Part shown: positions 27,209 to 36,451 of the stretch, in pieces
Layout of the letters: each line of letters starts with the position of its first letter
Numbering within the stretch: position 1 is the first letter of the stretch
From: Bin80 sp026708685
Lineage (GTDB): Bacteria > Bacteroidota > Rhodothermia > Rhodothermales > Bin80
Length of the DNA: 64,000 bases
NCBI GenBank assembly: GCA_965200955.1
Contig: OZ241742.1
Coordinates: 682,001-746,000, forward strand
Reading direction: 5' to 3'
The notes under the pieces: generated by a model
Database searches by the model: none
The model's input: only the letters and a program-made list of their open reading frames with translations
What the model was told of the DNA's origin: nothing
Made by a program: the position numbers and the translations under genes

Positions 27209-28894
27209 ATGAATTTGAATTCGTACAGTAAAAATGTAACCCAAAACCCACTACAGGGGGGTGCCCGTGCAATGCTTCATGCGATTGGTCTGTCAGAGGA
27301 GGATCTCAACAAAGCACAGGTAGGGATTGTGAGTATGGGATGGGAAGGTAATCCCTGTAACATGCATCTCAATGATCTGGCAAAAAACATCAAAAATAGT
27401 GTCCAGCATCAAGATCTCGTCGGATTAATTTATCATACCATTGGAGTGAGTGATGGAATTTCAATGGGTTCATCGGGCATGCGTTTTTCGCTCCCTTCAA
27501 GAGATCTCATTGCTGAATCAATTGAGACGGTTGCATCCGCTCAATGGTATGATGCCGTTATTGCCGTCGCAGGTTGCGATAAAAATATGCCTGGATCCAT
27601 CATGGGGCTTGCCCGACTGAATCGTCCAGGCTTTATGATCTATGGTGGAACGATCAAGCCTGGATGCTGGAAAGACCAACCGATCGATATTGTTTCTGCT
27701 TTTGAGGCAGCTGGGCAGCGTGCTACTGGAGATATCACAGAAGAAGATTTTCGTGAAATTGCTCGCCATGCCTGTCCCGGTGCGGGTGCATGTGGAGGCA
27801 TGTATACTGCGAATACCATGGCATCTGCCATTGAAGCTCTGGGAATGAGTCTTCCATTTGATTCTTCCTATCCAGCAGTGAGTCAGGAAAAACAAACGGA
27901 GACCCTGAACACGGGTCAGGTCTTATATCATCTGTTAGAGAACGACATTAAGCCAAGAGATATTCTTACTCGTGAGGCATTTGAGAATGCATTGAGGATT
28001 GTCATAGTATTAGGGGGGTCCACTAACGCCGCTCTTCATCTCATTGCCATGGCTCATGCTGCTCAAGTTCCCTTAACCTTGGATGACTTTCAGTCCATGA
28101 GTGAACAAACTCCTTTACTGGGCGACTTAAAACCCAGCGGCCGCTATGTGATGGAAGATCTCTATCATGTCGGCGGGGTACCCGCTGTGATGAAAATGCT
28201 CCTTGAGAATGGTTTGCTTCACGGAGACTGCATGACCATTACTGGAAAGAGTATTGAAGAAAATGTATCGGGTGTATCTGATTTAGTAGCAGGTCAAGAG
28301 GTCATTCGCCCCCTTGATCATCCAATCAAGAAGACAGGTCATCTCCAGATTCTATATGGAAATCTTGCACCAGAGGGTGCAGTTGCCAAGATTACTGGTA
28401 AAGAAGGAGAACGTTTTGATGGAATCGCACGAGTATTTGATAGTGAAGAAGATGCGATGGATGCAATCTTAGATGATCAGATTGACGCTGGCGATGTCTT
28501 GGTCATTCGATACTGTGGACCCAAGGGAGGGCCAGGAATGCCCGAAATGCTCCGCCCTACGGGTGCAATCATGGGTGCGGGGCTGGGGACAGATGTTGCA
28601 CTCATTACAGATGGTCGATTTTCGGGAGGAACGCATGGATTTGTTGTAGGGCATATCACCCCAGAAGCTCAGCTTGGTGGCCCGATTGCTCTGATTGAAG
28701 ACGGAGATCCCATCACCATTGATGCATCAGAGCATGTACTTACGTTGGGAGTAACCAAGTCAGAATTGTCTGCCCGACAGAAGAACTGGACACCGCCCCC
28801 ACTCAAGGCCCATTCTGGAGTGCTCCTGAGGTATGCCCATACGGTTGCCTCTGCCAGCCAAGGATGCGTAACCGATATTTTTCCAACCGAGTAA
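27209..28894 (+). CDS. ilvD: Dihydroxy-acid dehydratase (IlvD/Edd family)
   Basis: 561 residues. Fe-S cysteine motifs are GCDKNMPGS and CPGAGACGGMYTANTM, and the C-terminal region has KGGPGMPEMLRPTGAI and ITDGRFSGGTHGFVVGHI. Length and motifs fit IlvD, which dehydrates 2,3-dihydroxy-acids in valine, leucine and isoleucine synthesis. Its tight linkage to a GntP permease leaves open a sugar-acid dehydratase role; the overall sequence reads like true IlvD, which I favour. No other ilv genes are in the window. Confidence 0.9.
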   Translation: MNLNSYSKNVTQNPLQGGARAMLHAIGLSEEDLNKAQVGIVSMGWEGNPCNMHLNDLAKNIKNSVQHQDLVGLIYHTIGVSDGISMGSSGMRFSLPSRDLIAESIETVASAQWYDAVIAVAGCDKNMPGSIMGLARLNRPGFMIYGGTIKPGCWKDQPIDIVSAFEAAGQRATGDITEEDFREIARHACPGAGACGGMYTANTMASAIEALGMSLPFDSSYPAVSQEKQTETLNTGQVLYHLLENDIKPRDILTREAFENALRIVIVLGGSTNAALHLIAMAHAAQVPLTLDDFQSMSEQTPLLGDLKPSGRYVMEDLYHVGGVPAVMKMLLENGLLHGDCMTITGKSIEENVSGVSDLVAGQEVIRPLDHPIKKTGHLQILYGNLAPEGAVAKITGKEGERFDGIARVFDSEEDAMDAILDDQIDAGDVLVIRYCGPKGGPGMPEMLRPTGAIMGAGLGTDVALITDGRFSGGTHGFVVGHITPEAQLGGPIALIEDGDPITIDASEHVLTLGVTKSELSARQKNWTPPPLKAHSGVLLRYAHTVASASQGCVTDIFPTE

Positions 28895-29118
28895 CTCTAT
28901 AATTCATCCTGTAAAGTGACTGATAGCGGGTATTTGGCATGTTGCAGAATCCGTTAGCGTGCATGGAGGCAGTAGATTGAGTTGAGATGATCATGGAAAG
29001 ACATCAGTGGTTATCTTTTCCGATTAGATCATCATCCTTACCACTTTCTGTGAGTTCAGAATTGATGATTGAGTGGAAGCTCTTCGCTTGTCCCTCATCT
29101 ATGCACAAATGAAAGATC

Positions 29119-29844
29119 TTATGAGGCGGGTAGCTTAACTGCGGGCATTTGATCCCATGTCCTGCCATCAAGGATTCGCCCCGCCCGTTTCTTGAAGACA
29201 CCTCCCCATTGCTTGAAGAAAAACGGTACCTCCTCTTGAAGACATACATCGCGGATTTCCCTCACCCAATCAGGCTCCATCGGTCGTGCACCAGGGCCCG
29301 ATTCTCCTCCGACGATCACCCAATCAATCCCTTTGACGGGGATATCTGGAAGGGGACCTATGAGTGGCTCAAGGGACAAAAACTTAACTTCTGCATTGAT
29401 CTTATTGAGTTCTTGAAGACGAAACTGCCATCGTTGTGATTCAATACTTGTTCCAAGCCAGATATTTGGACTCCAGTCTAGGTTGTTCTCAATTTCCAGA
29501 ACACGACTTGGTCGTTTCGTCAGTACTTGGAATGTATGCTGAGATGCTTCGTTCATCGTCTTGAAGACGGATTGAATAAATGATAGGGGTACATCCTCAT
29601 GGAAGAGATCTGACATGGAATTAACAAAAACAAGGCGGGGTTTTTTCCATGTAAGTGGATCTTTGAGTGCGGAAGGATGGATCGTAACAGCAAAACCATT
29701 CCGATATTTTTCTAAGCCCATTGCTTGGAGCCTCCGTGCCATGCGATCAGCATAACAGAATTTGCAACCATGGCTAATTTTCGTACACCCTGTGACGGGA
29801 TTCCAAGTGGTTTCAGTCCACTCAATAGAAGATTTAGTCGACAT
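29119..29844 (-). CDS. Three-Cys-motif protein, phage Gp37/Gp68 family (DUF5131)
   Basis: 241 residues. The N-terminus SSIEWTETTWNPVTGCTKISHGCKFCYADRMA carries the C-x7-C-x2-C cysteine cluster that names the family; it resembles a radical-SAM-like CxxxCxxC layout but is distinct. The C-terminal WVIVGGESGPGARPM and PFFFKQWGG are also typical. Function is unproven; the family is found in phages and mobile islands with the partner TcmP. It starts two bases after the tcmP stop codon, giving a tcmP-DUF5131 operon, but that tcmP is broken here by a transposable element. Confidence 0.88.
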   Translation of the reverse strand: MSTKSSIEWTETTWNPVTGCTKISHGCKFCYADRMARRLQAMGLEKYRNGFAVTIHPSALKDPLTWKKPRLVFVNSMSDLFHEDVPLSFIQSVFKTMNEASQHTFQVLTKRPSRVLEIENNLDWSPNIWLGTSIESQRWQFRLQELNKINAEVKFLSLEPLIGPLPDIPVKGIDWVIVGGESGPGARPMEPDWVREIRDVCLQEEVPFFFKQWGGVFKKRAGRILDGRTWDQMPAVKLPAS

Positions 29845-29846
29845 AG

Positions 29847-30345
29847 TTACATGCTTAAAAGATGTTTAGCAATTTTCTTAGCAGCACTGATGGCCTTGGG
29901 AGTGTCATTACCCACGCAGAATATGAACTCATATAGGCTTGAGTTCCTTGAATTTTTGAGAGTTTTGGATTCACTAAGAAACCGATTACCAAATAATTCT
30001 TTCAGGTTATCTTTGTAGATACGGATAAGATTAGTCACACCAGCTTCACGAACGAGCCGTGGACCGTTAAATAACTCCATTTGGTTGCTCGGTTGATACA
30101 TCGTTCGCCATACGCATTCATTACCCATTACTCTTGTCAAAGTCTCAGCCCAGTGTGGATAGATATCCTCAGGCGGTCGTGATCGTGGGAGCATTCTAAT
30201 TATGGTAGATGTAGGAAAAAGAATCCAAGTATCCAGTGCATTGTACCCTGCAATTGTCTCAATGGTTGTCCAATCAACCTGTGCCCCAAAGGGGTCCAGA
30301 AAAAGTACACCTCTCCACCTACTCCAATCTCTCTTTAAGATATAA
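29847..30345 (-). pseudogene. tcmP: tcmP, C-terminal part separated by an insertion element
   Basis: Read on the minus strand from the element edge, the frame encodes RDWSRWRGVLFLDPFGAQV, then DWTTIETIAG, LDTWILFPTS and so on to the stop at 29847. The open part beginning at an internal methionine (30194) is only the tail. FLDPFG, W-T and the following hydrophobic block are typical of the three-Cys-motif partner protein TcmP. The matching N-terminal part is at 31873-32246. The two join with little or no missing sequence, so the loss of function is due to the insertion alone. Confidence 0.8.
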
Positions 30346-30363
30346 TAGAATGGGAAGGTTTCC
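30346..30363 (+). repeat. Left subterminal inverted repeat of the IS1111-type element
   Basis: TAGAATGGGAAGGTTTCC. It matches the complement of the right repeat except for two single-base gaps. Confidence 0.75.
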
Positions 30364-30411
30364 CGGGTAATCGTTATTTTCCTACAACCCTAACCAATCA
30401 TTTTCATTCTC

Positions 30412-31548
30412 ATGTTATTAGATCAATCCGTATCTACCCCTGTTCGTTACTACGTTGGACTTGATGTTCACCGTGACACCATCTATTCATCCGTTTATGA
30501 TGCGGATCAGAAGCGTAGTTGTGCTGAATGGGAGTGCTACGTTCACAAGGAGAATAGCCTTGACCTCCTTGTGGACACTCTCCGTTCCGAATACGGTGAA
30601 TTCCGTTGTTGTTATGAGGCATCCTATAGTGGCACGGCTCTTTACGATTCTCTGACGAAGCTGGGCGTGGATTGTGCAATCATTGCCCCAGGATCCATTC
30701 CCAGGTCCATGGGCGATCGGATCAAAACCGATCGGCGCGATGCCCGAAAACTCGCCAAGTACTTTGCATCTGGGCTTCTGACCGAATGTTTTGTTCTGGA
30801 TGCAGAATTGAGGGCGGTGCGAGGATTACTGCGTAGCCGTGAGGGGCTTGTGACCAACTTGACGAGCTCCAAAAATCAAGTCATTCATTTTTTGCATGCT
30901 CAGGGACATTGTTACAATCCTGGACGCTACTGGACCAAACGGTTCAAGGCTTGGATCAACAAGGTGAACTTAGAGCAACCCTATGATGAGATTACCTTAC
31001 GGGGTTACTTAGACGATGTGGCTTATTTTCAATCTCGCATTGAACAGATAGAAAAAGATATTCTGAGGGCATCCGAGTCCTTCCCATTGAAGAAACAGGT
31101 CCAGATCTTGCAGGGCTTCCGAGGCATCGGACTGATTTCTGCTATGCACTTGATGTGTGAAGTGGGAGACTTCAGGCGATTTGACCGCCCGACGAGTCTC
31201 ATGGCTTACTTGGGATTGGTTCCCTCTCAACGATCATCGGGGAACACCATTCGGACGGGTTCCATCACAAAGACGGGGAATGCACATGCACGAAAGGTCT
31301 TGGTGAGTGCAGCTATAAAGTACCGATTTGCTCCACGAATCAGTGTTGGGCTTGAGCAACGACAGAAAAAGTGCGATGCCTCAACAATAGCCATTAGTCA
31401 ACGGGCTCAAAAACGTTGTCACAAACGATTCACCGATCTCAATCAACGCAAGCCATTCAAAGTCGCCGCGGTTGCAGTGGCTCGTGAACTGGTGGGCTTT
31501 CTCTGGGAGGCATTGCAACCACCCCCACATGAGAGCACAGATGCGTGA
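30412..31548 (+). CDS. IS110-family DEDD transposase (RuvC-like plus Tnp20)
   Basis: 378 residues. The N-terminal RuvC-like domain has YVGLDVHRDTIY (first acidic residue), CYEASYSG and KTDRRDARKLAKYFASG (DRRDA, late acidic residues). The C-terminal Transposase_20 domain has LQGFRGIGLISAMHLMCEVGDFRRF and SLMAYLGLVPSQRSSGNTIR, with the catalytic serine expected in this region, followed by ITKTGNAHARKVLVSAA. Length and motifs are complete, so it appears intact. IS110 recombinases are guided by an element-encoded bridge RNA. In the IS1111 subgroup the noncoding end carrying it is downstream of the gene, which fits the layout here. Confidence 0.96.
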   Translation: MLLDQSVSTPVRYYVGLDVHRDTIYSSVYDADQKRSCAEWECYVHKENSLDLLVDTLRSEYGEFRCCYEASYSGTALYDSLTKLGVDCAIIAPGSIPRSMGDRIKTDRRDARKLAKYFASGLLTECFVLDAELRAVRGLLRSREGLVTNLTSSKNQVIHFLHAQGHCYNPGRYWTKRFKAWINKVNLEQPYDEITLRGYLDDVAYFQSRIEQIEKDILRASESFPLKKQVQILQGFRGIGLISAMHLMCEVGDFRRFDRPTSLMAYLGLVPSQRSSGNTIRTGSITKTGNAHARKVLVSAAIKYRFAPRISVGLEQRQKKCDASTIAISQRAQKRCHKRFTDLNQRKPFKVAAVAVARELVGFLWEALQPPPHESTDA

Positions 31549-31607
31549 ACGATGGTCTGGCTTTTTCAAGTCAACTCCCGTTGAGAAAACCCGCCGTTGA
31601 CCGATCC

Positions 31608-31799
31608 TCATGGAGAAAGAGTCCGAAGCATAGATGGAGGGCCCAAGATACTACTTTTCGGTAGCGATTCTCGCGAGCCCGAGTTCAAAGATCTTGACAG
31701 CTCCGACGTATTCAAATATTGAGCATTATGGCATATTGCCTAGCATGCGGACACCAGATTGATAAACCGTCGAAATTGCTGAGGACTCTTTCTCCATGA
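31608..31799 (+). ncRNA. Candidate bridge-RNA region bounded by a 17-bp inverted repeat
   Basis: The transposase 3' noncoding end contains TCATGGAGAAAGAGTCC (31608-31624) and its exact complement GGACTCTTTCTCCATGA (31783-31799). The match extends outward through GATC with one mismatch. The 158 bases between contain short hairpins such as TCTCGCGAG. Known IS1111 bridge RNAs come from this position, so an RNA from here could guide target choice; a nested miniature element with terminal repeats is the main alternative. No transcription evidence is available. Confidence 0.45.
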
Positions 31800-31856
31800 C
31801 GATCCGTCTAAATTACAACAAAATGTAATCTCTATTTATACATATCGCCCCAATAT

Positions 31857-31872
31857 GGAACCTTCCATTCTA
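31857..31872 (-). repeat. Right subterminal inverted repeat of the IS1111-type element
   Basis: GGAACCTTCCATTCTA, the partner of the left repeat at 30346-30363. It sits immediately inside the interrupted tcmP frame. Confidence 0.75.
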
Positions 31873-32246
31873 CACCAGTTGTATAGATACTGGTTCGCAT
31901 CCGTGTTCTCTATGTGAATATTTCTGTCAAATCTGGATCGCTTCAGGTCCTCCAATTCAGAACATTTATTTGGATCTGTCTCAATAAAAATTAATTCATC
32001 AAATGATTTGTTCTCAATGTCTAAGGCCACATTGACGGATCCATCAATAAAGCTGAGGCAATCAACTTCTTCAGGACTTTGTGTTTCTTGCTGTACTCTT
32101 CCAGTTCCTGCAAAAGCATCTATGTACAATAGCTTGAAAGGTTGATTCTTGAGGGCGGTAGTGTATGTATTGAGATACTTTCGCAAGATCTCAAGTTTTT
32201 CTAGAGTCCATCTTCCACCGAATTGATTCTCGGATATTTTTGACAT
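31873..32246 (-). pseudogene. tcmP: tcmP, N-terminal part separated by the insertion element
   Basis: Starts at ATG 32246 (MSKISENQFGGRWTLEKL); an upstream alternative adds 11 residues. LLYIDAFAGTGRV is a methyltransferase-like motif I, followed by LIFIETDPNKCSEL and NTDANQYLYNWC, which are typical of the first half of TcmP (Rossmann methyltransferase-like fold). The frame then runs into the element and stops at 31836. It is divergent from the ParB-like gene, with a very AT-rich 220-base promoter region between. Confidence 0.8.
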
Positions 32247-32501
32247 AATATAAAAGTTTAATGATATTGATACAATCAATTATATATAATTAAAATTGTA
32301 TTGTTCCAATAATTATGATTGCAATACTTCATTATAACGAAACCAATTCATTAAAGCGAATGTTTACCATAGGTCAATAGATCTCCTTATCTTGAGGTTT
32401 CTCTTGATCACACTCCTTATGATGAAAATTTTATACAAGGAATCTTGTCATCGTTCATCATTAATTTAATCAATTTCTTGATTCAATCCATTTGACCTAT
32501 A

Positions 32502-33572
32502 ATGGCAGTTCATAAATCAATTATAATGAAAGATGTCAAGGATCTGCACCTTGACTTTCAAAATCCAAGACTCGGTCGTCATTTATCCAATGGAAAGATC
32601 AGTCAAGACAAAGTCGTTAATGAGATGAAAGACTGGACGATAGATCAGCTTGCAGTATCGTTTATTGAAAGTGGTTATTGGCCGCAGGAAGCATTAATCA
32701 TCATTGAGGAAGGTGGACTGAATATTGTATTGGATGGCAGTCGTCGCTTAGCTGCAATAAAATTGTTACTCAATGCTTCAGATGGGTGTCCTTCGTCACA
32801 AACATGGGAGGACATGGCAAATTTAGCTTCCTCAGAAAAGATTCATCAATTGCGCACTGTTCCATGTATGAAGGTGGATGATCGGATTGATGTACAGGGT
32901 TATATGGGGTTTCGTCATGTTACGGGAATCAAACAATGGCCATCAGTTGAAAAGGCACGCTATATGACTCATTTAATTGACGACCGAGGACTTTGCTATA
33001 AAGATGTTATGGGGCTCATCGGAAGTAAAACACCAACGGTTCGCCAACACTATTTTGCTTATCATTTACTTCTTCAAATTGAGCAAGAATTTGAAGATAT
33101 TTCAATTGAAGATGTGGAAGCTTGCTTCAGTGTAATGTATTTGTCCTTACGATCATCTGGTACGAAAAAATATCTTCATATCGATTTTAATACAGAACCT
33201 GAGAAAAATCTTCGGCCCGTACCGGCTGATAGACTGAATGCCCTCTACAATTATTGTAAATGGTTATTCGGAACTAAAGAACATGAGCCATTAGTACGGG
33301 ATTCACGGCAAACTGATATTTTTGGTGAGATTCTTGGGTCTACGGATGCTATTACTTATTTAGAGCAAAACCATAAACCACATTTTGAGGTTGCCGAACG
33401 GAAGGCCAAATCTGAGGAGGTAGCAGTATTCGAGCACATTCAAAAAGCAATTTATGAAGTAGAACAGGCTTTAAGTATTGTACATATGTACACAGATTCA
33501 AGGAGAATTATTGAATCTGTTGAGAGACTTGATCGTGGTACCAATAGTCTGGTTGATTTATTTGCAGATTAG
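32502..33572 (+). CDS. ParB-like nuclease-fold protein of a restriction-like cassette
   Basis: 356 residues. The N-terminal ParB-like domain has DLHLDFQNPRLGRHL and IVLDGSRRLAAIKLL (the GxRR box of ParB/sulfiredoxin folds) near residue 80. A helical region follows, including KARYMTHLIDDRGLCYKDVMGLIG, like a ParB helix-turn-helix. The C-terminal part is unassigned. Such stand-alone ParB-like proteins occur beside methylases and helicases in defence loci, either as DNA-binding regulators or CTP/ATP-hydrolysing partners. A degraded copy of its 3' end lies at 35146-35200, before the methylase pair, showing that it belonged to the same cassette before duplication. Confidence 0.82.
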   Translation: MAVHKSIIMKDVKDLHLDFQNPRLGRHLSNGKISQDKVVNEMKDWTIDQLAVSFIESGYWPQEALIIIEEGGLNIVLDGSRRLAAIKLLLNASDGCPSSQTWEDMANLASSEKIHQLRTVPCMKVDDRIDVQGYMGFRHVTGIKQWPSVEKARYMTHLIDDRGLCYKDVMGLIGSKTPTVRQHYFAYHLLLQIEQEFEDISIEDVEACFSVMYLSLRSSGTKKYLHIDFNTEPEKNLRPVPADRLNALYNYCKWLFGTKEHEPLVRDSRQTDIFGEILGSTDAITYLEQNHKPHFEVAERKAKSEEVAVFEHIQKAIYEVEQALSIVHMYTDSRRIIESVERLDRGTNSLVDLFAD

Positions 33573-33589
33573 AAAGGATGGATCGGTTA

Positions 33590-34652
33590 CAAAGTGACGG
33601 AAGCTCATCTTCAACCATTCGTTTAGTTGGATGTACATGAAATGTTTGGAGAAGATATGAAGTTCAATGTGATGATGGGCAATCCTCCCTATCAGATGCA
33701 AGATGGAGGGGGTACGGGTAAAAGTGCAGTTCCACTTTACAATCGATTCGTAGATAAATCGAAAGAGTATAAACCAGACTTGCTTACCTTCGTCATACCA
33801 GCACGGTGGTATGCGGGAGGCAGAGGATTAGACAGTTTTAGGTCAAATATGCTGTCAGATCCTAAGATTTCTCTTTTGGTGGACTATCCTCGTTCAGAGA
33901 CGGTCTTCCCCAGAGTGACCATTGCTGGTGGTGTTTGTTTCTTTCTTCACGACCAACAGCACAAAGGTGATTGTTTCGTAATTCCAGATGGTGATCAAAC
34001 CAAAGCAACTCATCGGAAACTGAATGAATATGATGTTTTCATCCGAGATGAAATGGATGTTCAGATCCTTCGAAAAGTACAACGAAAAGTAAACGAGAAC
34101 GGTTGGAAGCCCATGAGTGAGGTTGTAAGCACGCGTAACTTCTTTGGAATCCAAGCACATCGGTTGCCATCATCTATATTTCACAATTCAACATCTGCAT
34201 GTGATACTCTACTGGTTACAAAAGACGGTGATAAATACGTACATTCTATTGACATACCTAAAAATTCCGAAACCCTTCATTTATGGAAAGTGATTGTATC
34301 TAAAGCAAGTGCTGGTACTGGAGGCGTACTGAATAAATCTGGAATTCGTGTGGTGATAACCAAGCCACGAGTGATAGGGCCGCAGAGTATCTGTACAGAA
34401 ACGTATCTCCTGATTGACATGTTTTCCTCTCGTGAACCCGCTGAACGATTACTTGAGTATGTGAAATCAAGATTTTTCAGATTTCTACTATCTCTTAAAA
34501 CTCCAACCCACAATCTTTCCCAAAAATGCTTTGAATTTGTACCTGCCCTCCCCATGGATCGGATTTGGAATGACGAAATTCTTTATGACTTCTTTGATCT
34601 CACCGATCAAGAAATTGCTCATATAGAAAGTAAAATCAAGGTCATCAACTAA
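33590..34652 (+). pseudogene. Adenine methylase remnant, copy of the second methylase
   Basis: From 33627 an open frame of 341 residues is clearly homologous, at both DNA and protein levels, to the second half of the methylase at 36448-37971, including FNVMMGNPPYQM (motif IV, NPPY) and the whole C-terminal target-recognition-like part. The similarity begins at about 33590 with GAAGCTCATCTTCA, but the N-terminal half with motif I is absent and a TAG at 33626 blocks the frame. A product without the AdoMet-binding half cannot methylate. It may be dead or may be a donor for recombination of the target-recognition part. Confidence 0.85.
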
Positions 34653-34759
34653 CGCTTCCTACTACGAATCTAATTGAGGCTTTCATCAGGTATAACCTAC
34701 TGATCTCAGAAATCTCACGCACAATCCATGACACTCAACTCATTGGAAATCACAATCAC

Positions 34760-35145
34760 CAATTGGAGTGGCATTATCAATGAGTTATAATTTGTCAAAT
34801 TTCCAGCAATCTATGCTGACTTCTAAGATTTACGCCTACACGTATGGAGAATACCCAGCAAACCATGGGAGCATCTTTGCGGAGGATACGGTTGGATCAA
34901 GAAGGTAGACAATACAGTACGACAAGGAAGATGTCAGGGATCGTTCAAAGAATAAAGGGGTGCAAATGTACCAGATGATATTGTATTGTTGTGATAAGAG
35001 ATTGCAAAATAGAACAGGAAGAATCATTCATGGATACTCAATTCCATAAGAAACACTTAGAAAACTACCCATAGGTACATCATCAATGGTTTGAATGTAG
35101 GCGAATTAAATACCAGCCATCGCCCAATCGTTTAAGGGACAACAT
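34760..35145 (+). pseudogene. Degraded 5' copy of the GIY-YIG helicase gene
   Basis: The stretch aligns by eye with 38095-38465, the start of the intact helicase gene. The long exact match is AGATTTACGCCTACACGTAT (34829 region), and the likeness continues through many small insertions and deletions to the ATCGCCCAATCGTT region. Frames are broken throughout. It ends abruptly where the ParB-like remnant begins. Confidence 0.85.
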
Positions 35146-35200
35146 CAGGCCACTTGACTGAGAGAAACCAACGGACTCATTGGTTTATTTGCAGATTAGA
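35146..35200 (+). pseudogene. Remnant of the ParB-like gene's 3' end
   Basis: TTTATTTGCAGATTAGAA and the preceding bases match the stop-codon region of the ParB-like gene (33550-33580) with few changes. The downstream bases also match the start of the intergenic spacer. This marks the boundary between two copies of the cassette. Confidence 0.75.
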
Positions 35201-35713
35201 AGAGGCGGACCAATTACCGAAGAATTCATGATTTTTACTCTGGTAAAAGGCTGAAATACTCGCCTGAAAGATACAACTTCCGAATGGGCGTTTTCGATGA
35301 CTGTATTAAGGTGGTATCTTTTTGAATCAGGTTATATGTCAGAGGGGCAGGTGTGGTTGATAATGAGAAAATAGTAATCTCTAATCTGATCTGGTCACAT
35401 GGATATCTCACTGAAAAGAGGCCCCTAAATCGTGATTTTAATGCTTCAAAATAAGGACATCATTCGTCTCTGCAAGATCTTTTTCACTGGCTGCAGTGGA
35501 GAAAGGTCAATCAATGATGATCTCTCAATACAATTGTAAATATAGTGGTATGATTTCGCGATGGATTCTTATCTTTGGATGAATGGTTCTAAGTTCGGGC
35601 TATCTGAATGATCTCTGAGCAGAAATCTACTTGACTCAATTCTTCATGGTAACCTAAAACGTTGGGAGAACCTATTTTTTGTCCATTGCTCTGAGTAATT
35701 TTTACATCTATTA
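35201..35713. other. Decayed sequence before the methylase pair
   Basis: About 510 bases without an open gene. One broken frame reads FESGYMSEGQVW, weakly like FIESGYWPQEAL of the ParB-like protein, so part may be further remnant. It also must contain the promoter for the intact methylase-helicase genes. Confidence 0.4.
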
Positions 35714-36451
35714 ATGTCTTCTGAGGCTCTTCTATTTGCTGATCCCTCTTCCCTGTCTGAAGAAAAGTCCACAGCCGAAGTGGTTCGCAGTAGAGTAAGA
35801 GATTATTTGTTGACTGCTTTGGTAGAAGACGACCCGCCTCAATTAGTGCGAGATTCTGACCGAGTGGATAACTATGGAGAGGTGTTTACTCCCAACTGGC
35901 TTGTAAAACAAATGATGGATCACTTGCCAGATGATCCTATTGCCGAATTAACTAAGTCCGCTCTTGATCCTTCGTGTGGGAATGGACAGTTTTTGACCGA
36001 GGCATTAAGACGAAAATTAGCAACGACTGCAAAAAACTATGCTGACTCATTGGACCAAGAGCAGTACCAGTTTGATTGCTTACGGTCACTTTCTAAGATT
36101 TATGGTGTTGATATTAATGCAGATACAGCAGCTGAGGCACGAACCCGCATGGAAGCCATTGTACTGAAAGCCTATCAAGCTGTGAATGACTCTGAACCAC
36201 CGTACGATTTTGTCAGGGCTGTTCAATTCATTCTTCGTGCGAATATCATTGTAGGTGATTTTTTGAAAGAGAACTATACATTTATCGAATGGAGACCACA
36301 TCATGAACATTCATTTGAGCGTAAATACTGGCCTGCAGAGGTAATTTCTTCAAGAAACAAACAGAAAGGTACTCTCTTTGATGAAATATGCGAACCTTCC
36401 AAGATCATTGCTCCAATGCATTGGAGATCAATCATTGGTGATAAAAATTGA
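35714..36451 (+). CDS. N6-adenine methylase-like protein, motif I half only
   Basis: 245 residues. DNYGEVFTPNWLVKQMMDHLP and SALDPSCGNGQFLTEAL form the AdoMet-binding motif I of N6-adenine DNA methylases, and YGVDINADTAAEAR is the next acidic motif. The catalytic NPPY motif IV is not present; the protein ends with a basic region and KIIAPMHWRSIIGD. It may be a structural partner of the full methylase downstream, or a truncated enzyme kept in function by that partner. The stop overlaps the TTG start of the next gene (TTGA), suggesting coupled synthesis. Confidence 0.82.
   Translation: MSSEALLFADPSSLSEEKSTAEVVRSRVRDYLLTALVEDDPPQLVRDSDRVDNYGEVFTPNWLVKQMMDHLPDDPIAELTKSALDPSCGNGQFLTEALRRKLATTAKNYADSLDQEQYQFDCLRSLSKIYGVDINADTAAEARTRMEAIVLKAYQAVNDSEPPYDFVRAVQFILRANIIVGDFLKENYTFIEWRPHHEHSFERKYWPAEVISSRNKQKGTLFDEICEPSKIIAPMHWRSIIGDKN

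Larger units (their letters stand above)
30346..31872 (+). mobile_element. IS110-family (IS1111-type) insertion element in tcmP
   Basis: About 1.5 kb, the usual IS110 size. It contains one DEDD transposase gene (30412-31548), a short left end and a roughly 310-base right noncoding end. Imperfect inverted repeats TAGAATGGGAAGGTTTCC (30346-30363) and GGAACCTTCCATTCTA (31857-31872) lie near the two ends, which is the hallmark of the IS1111 subgroup (subterminal repeats). No target duplication is expected or seen. The exact outer edges may lie a few bases beyond these repeats. Confidence 0.85.
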
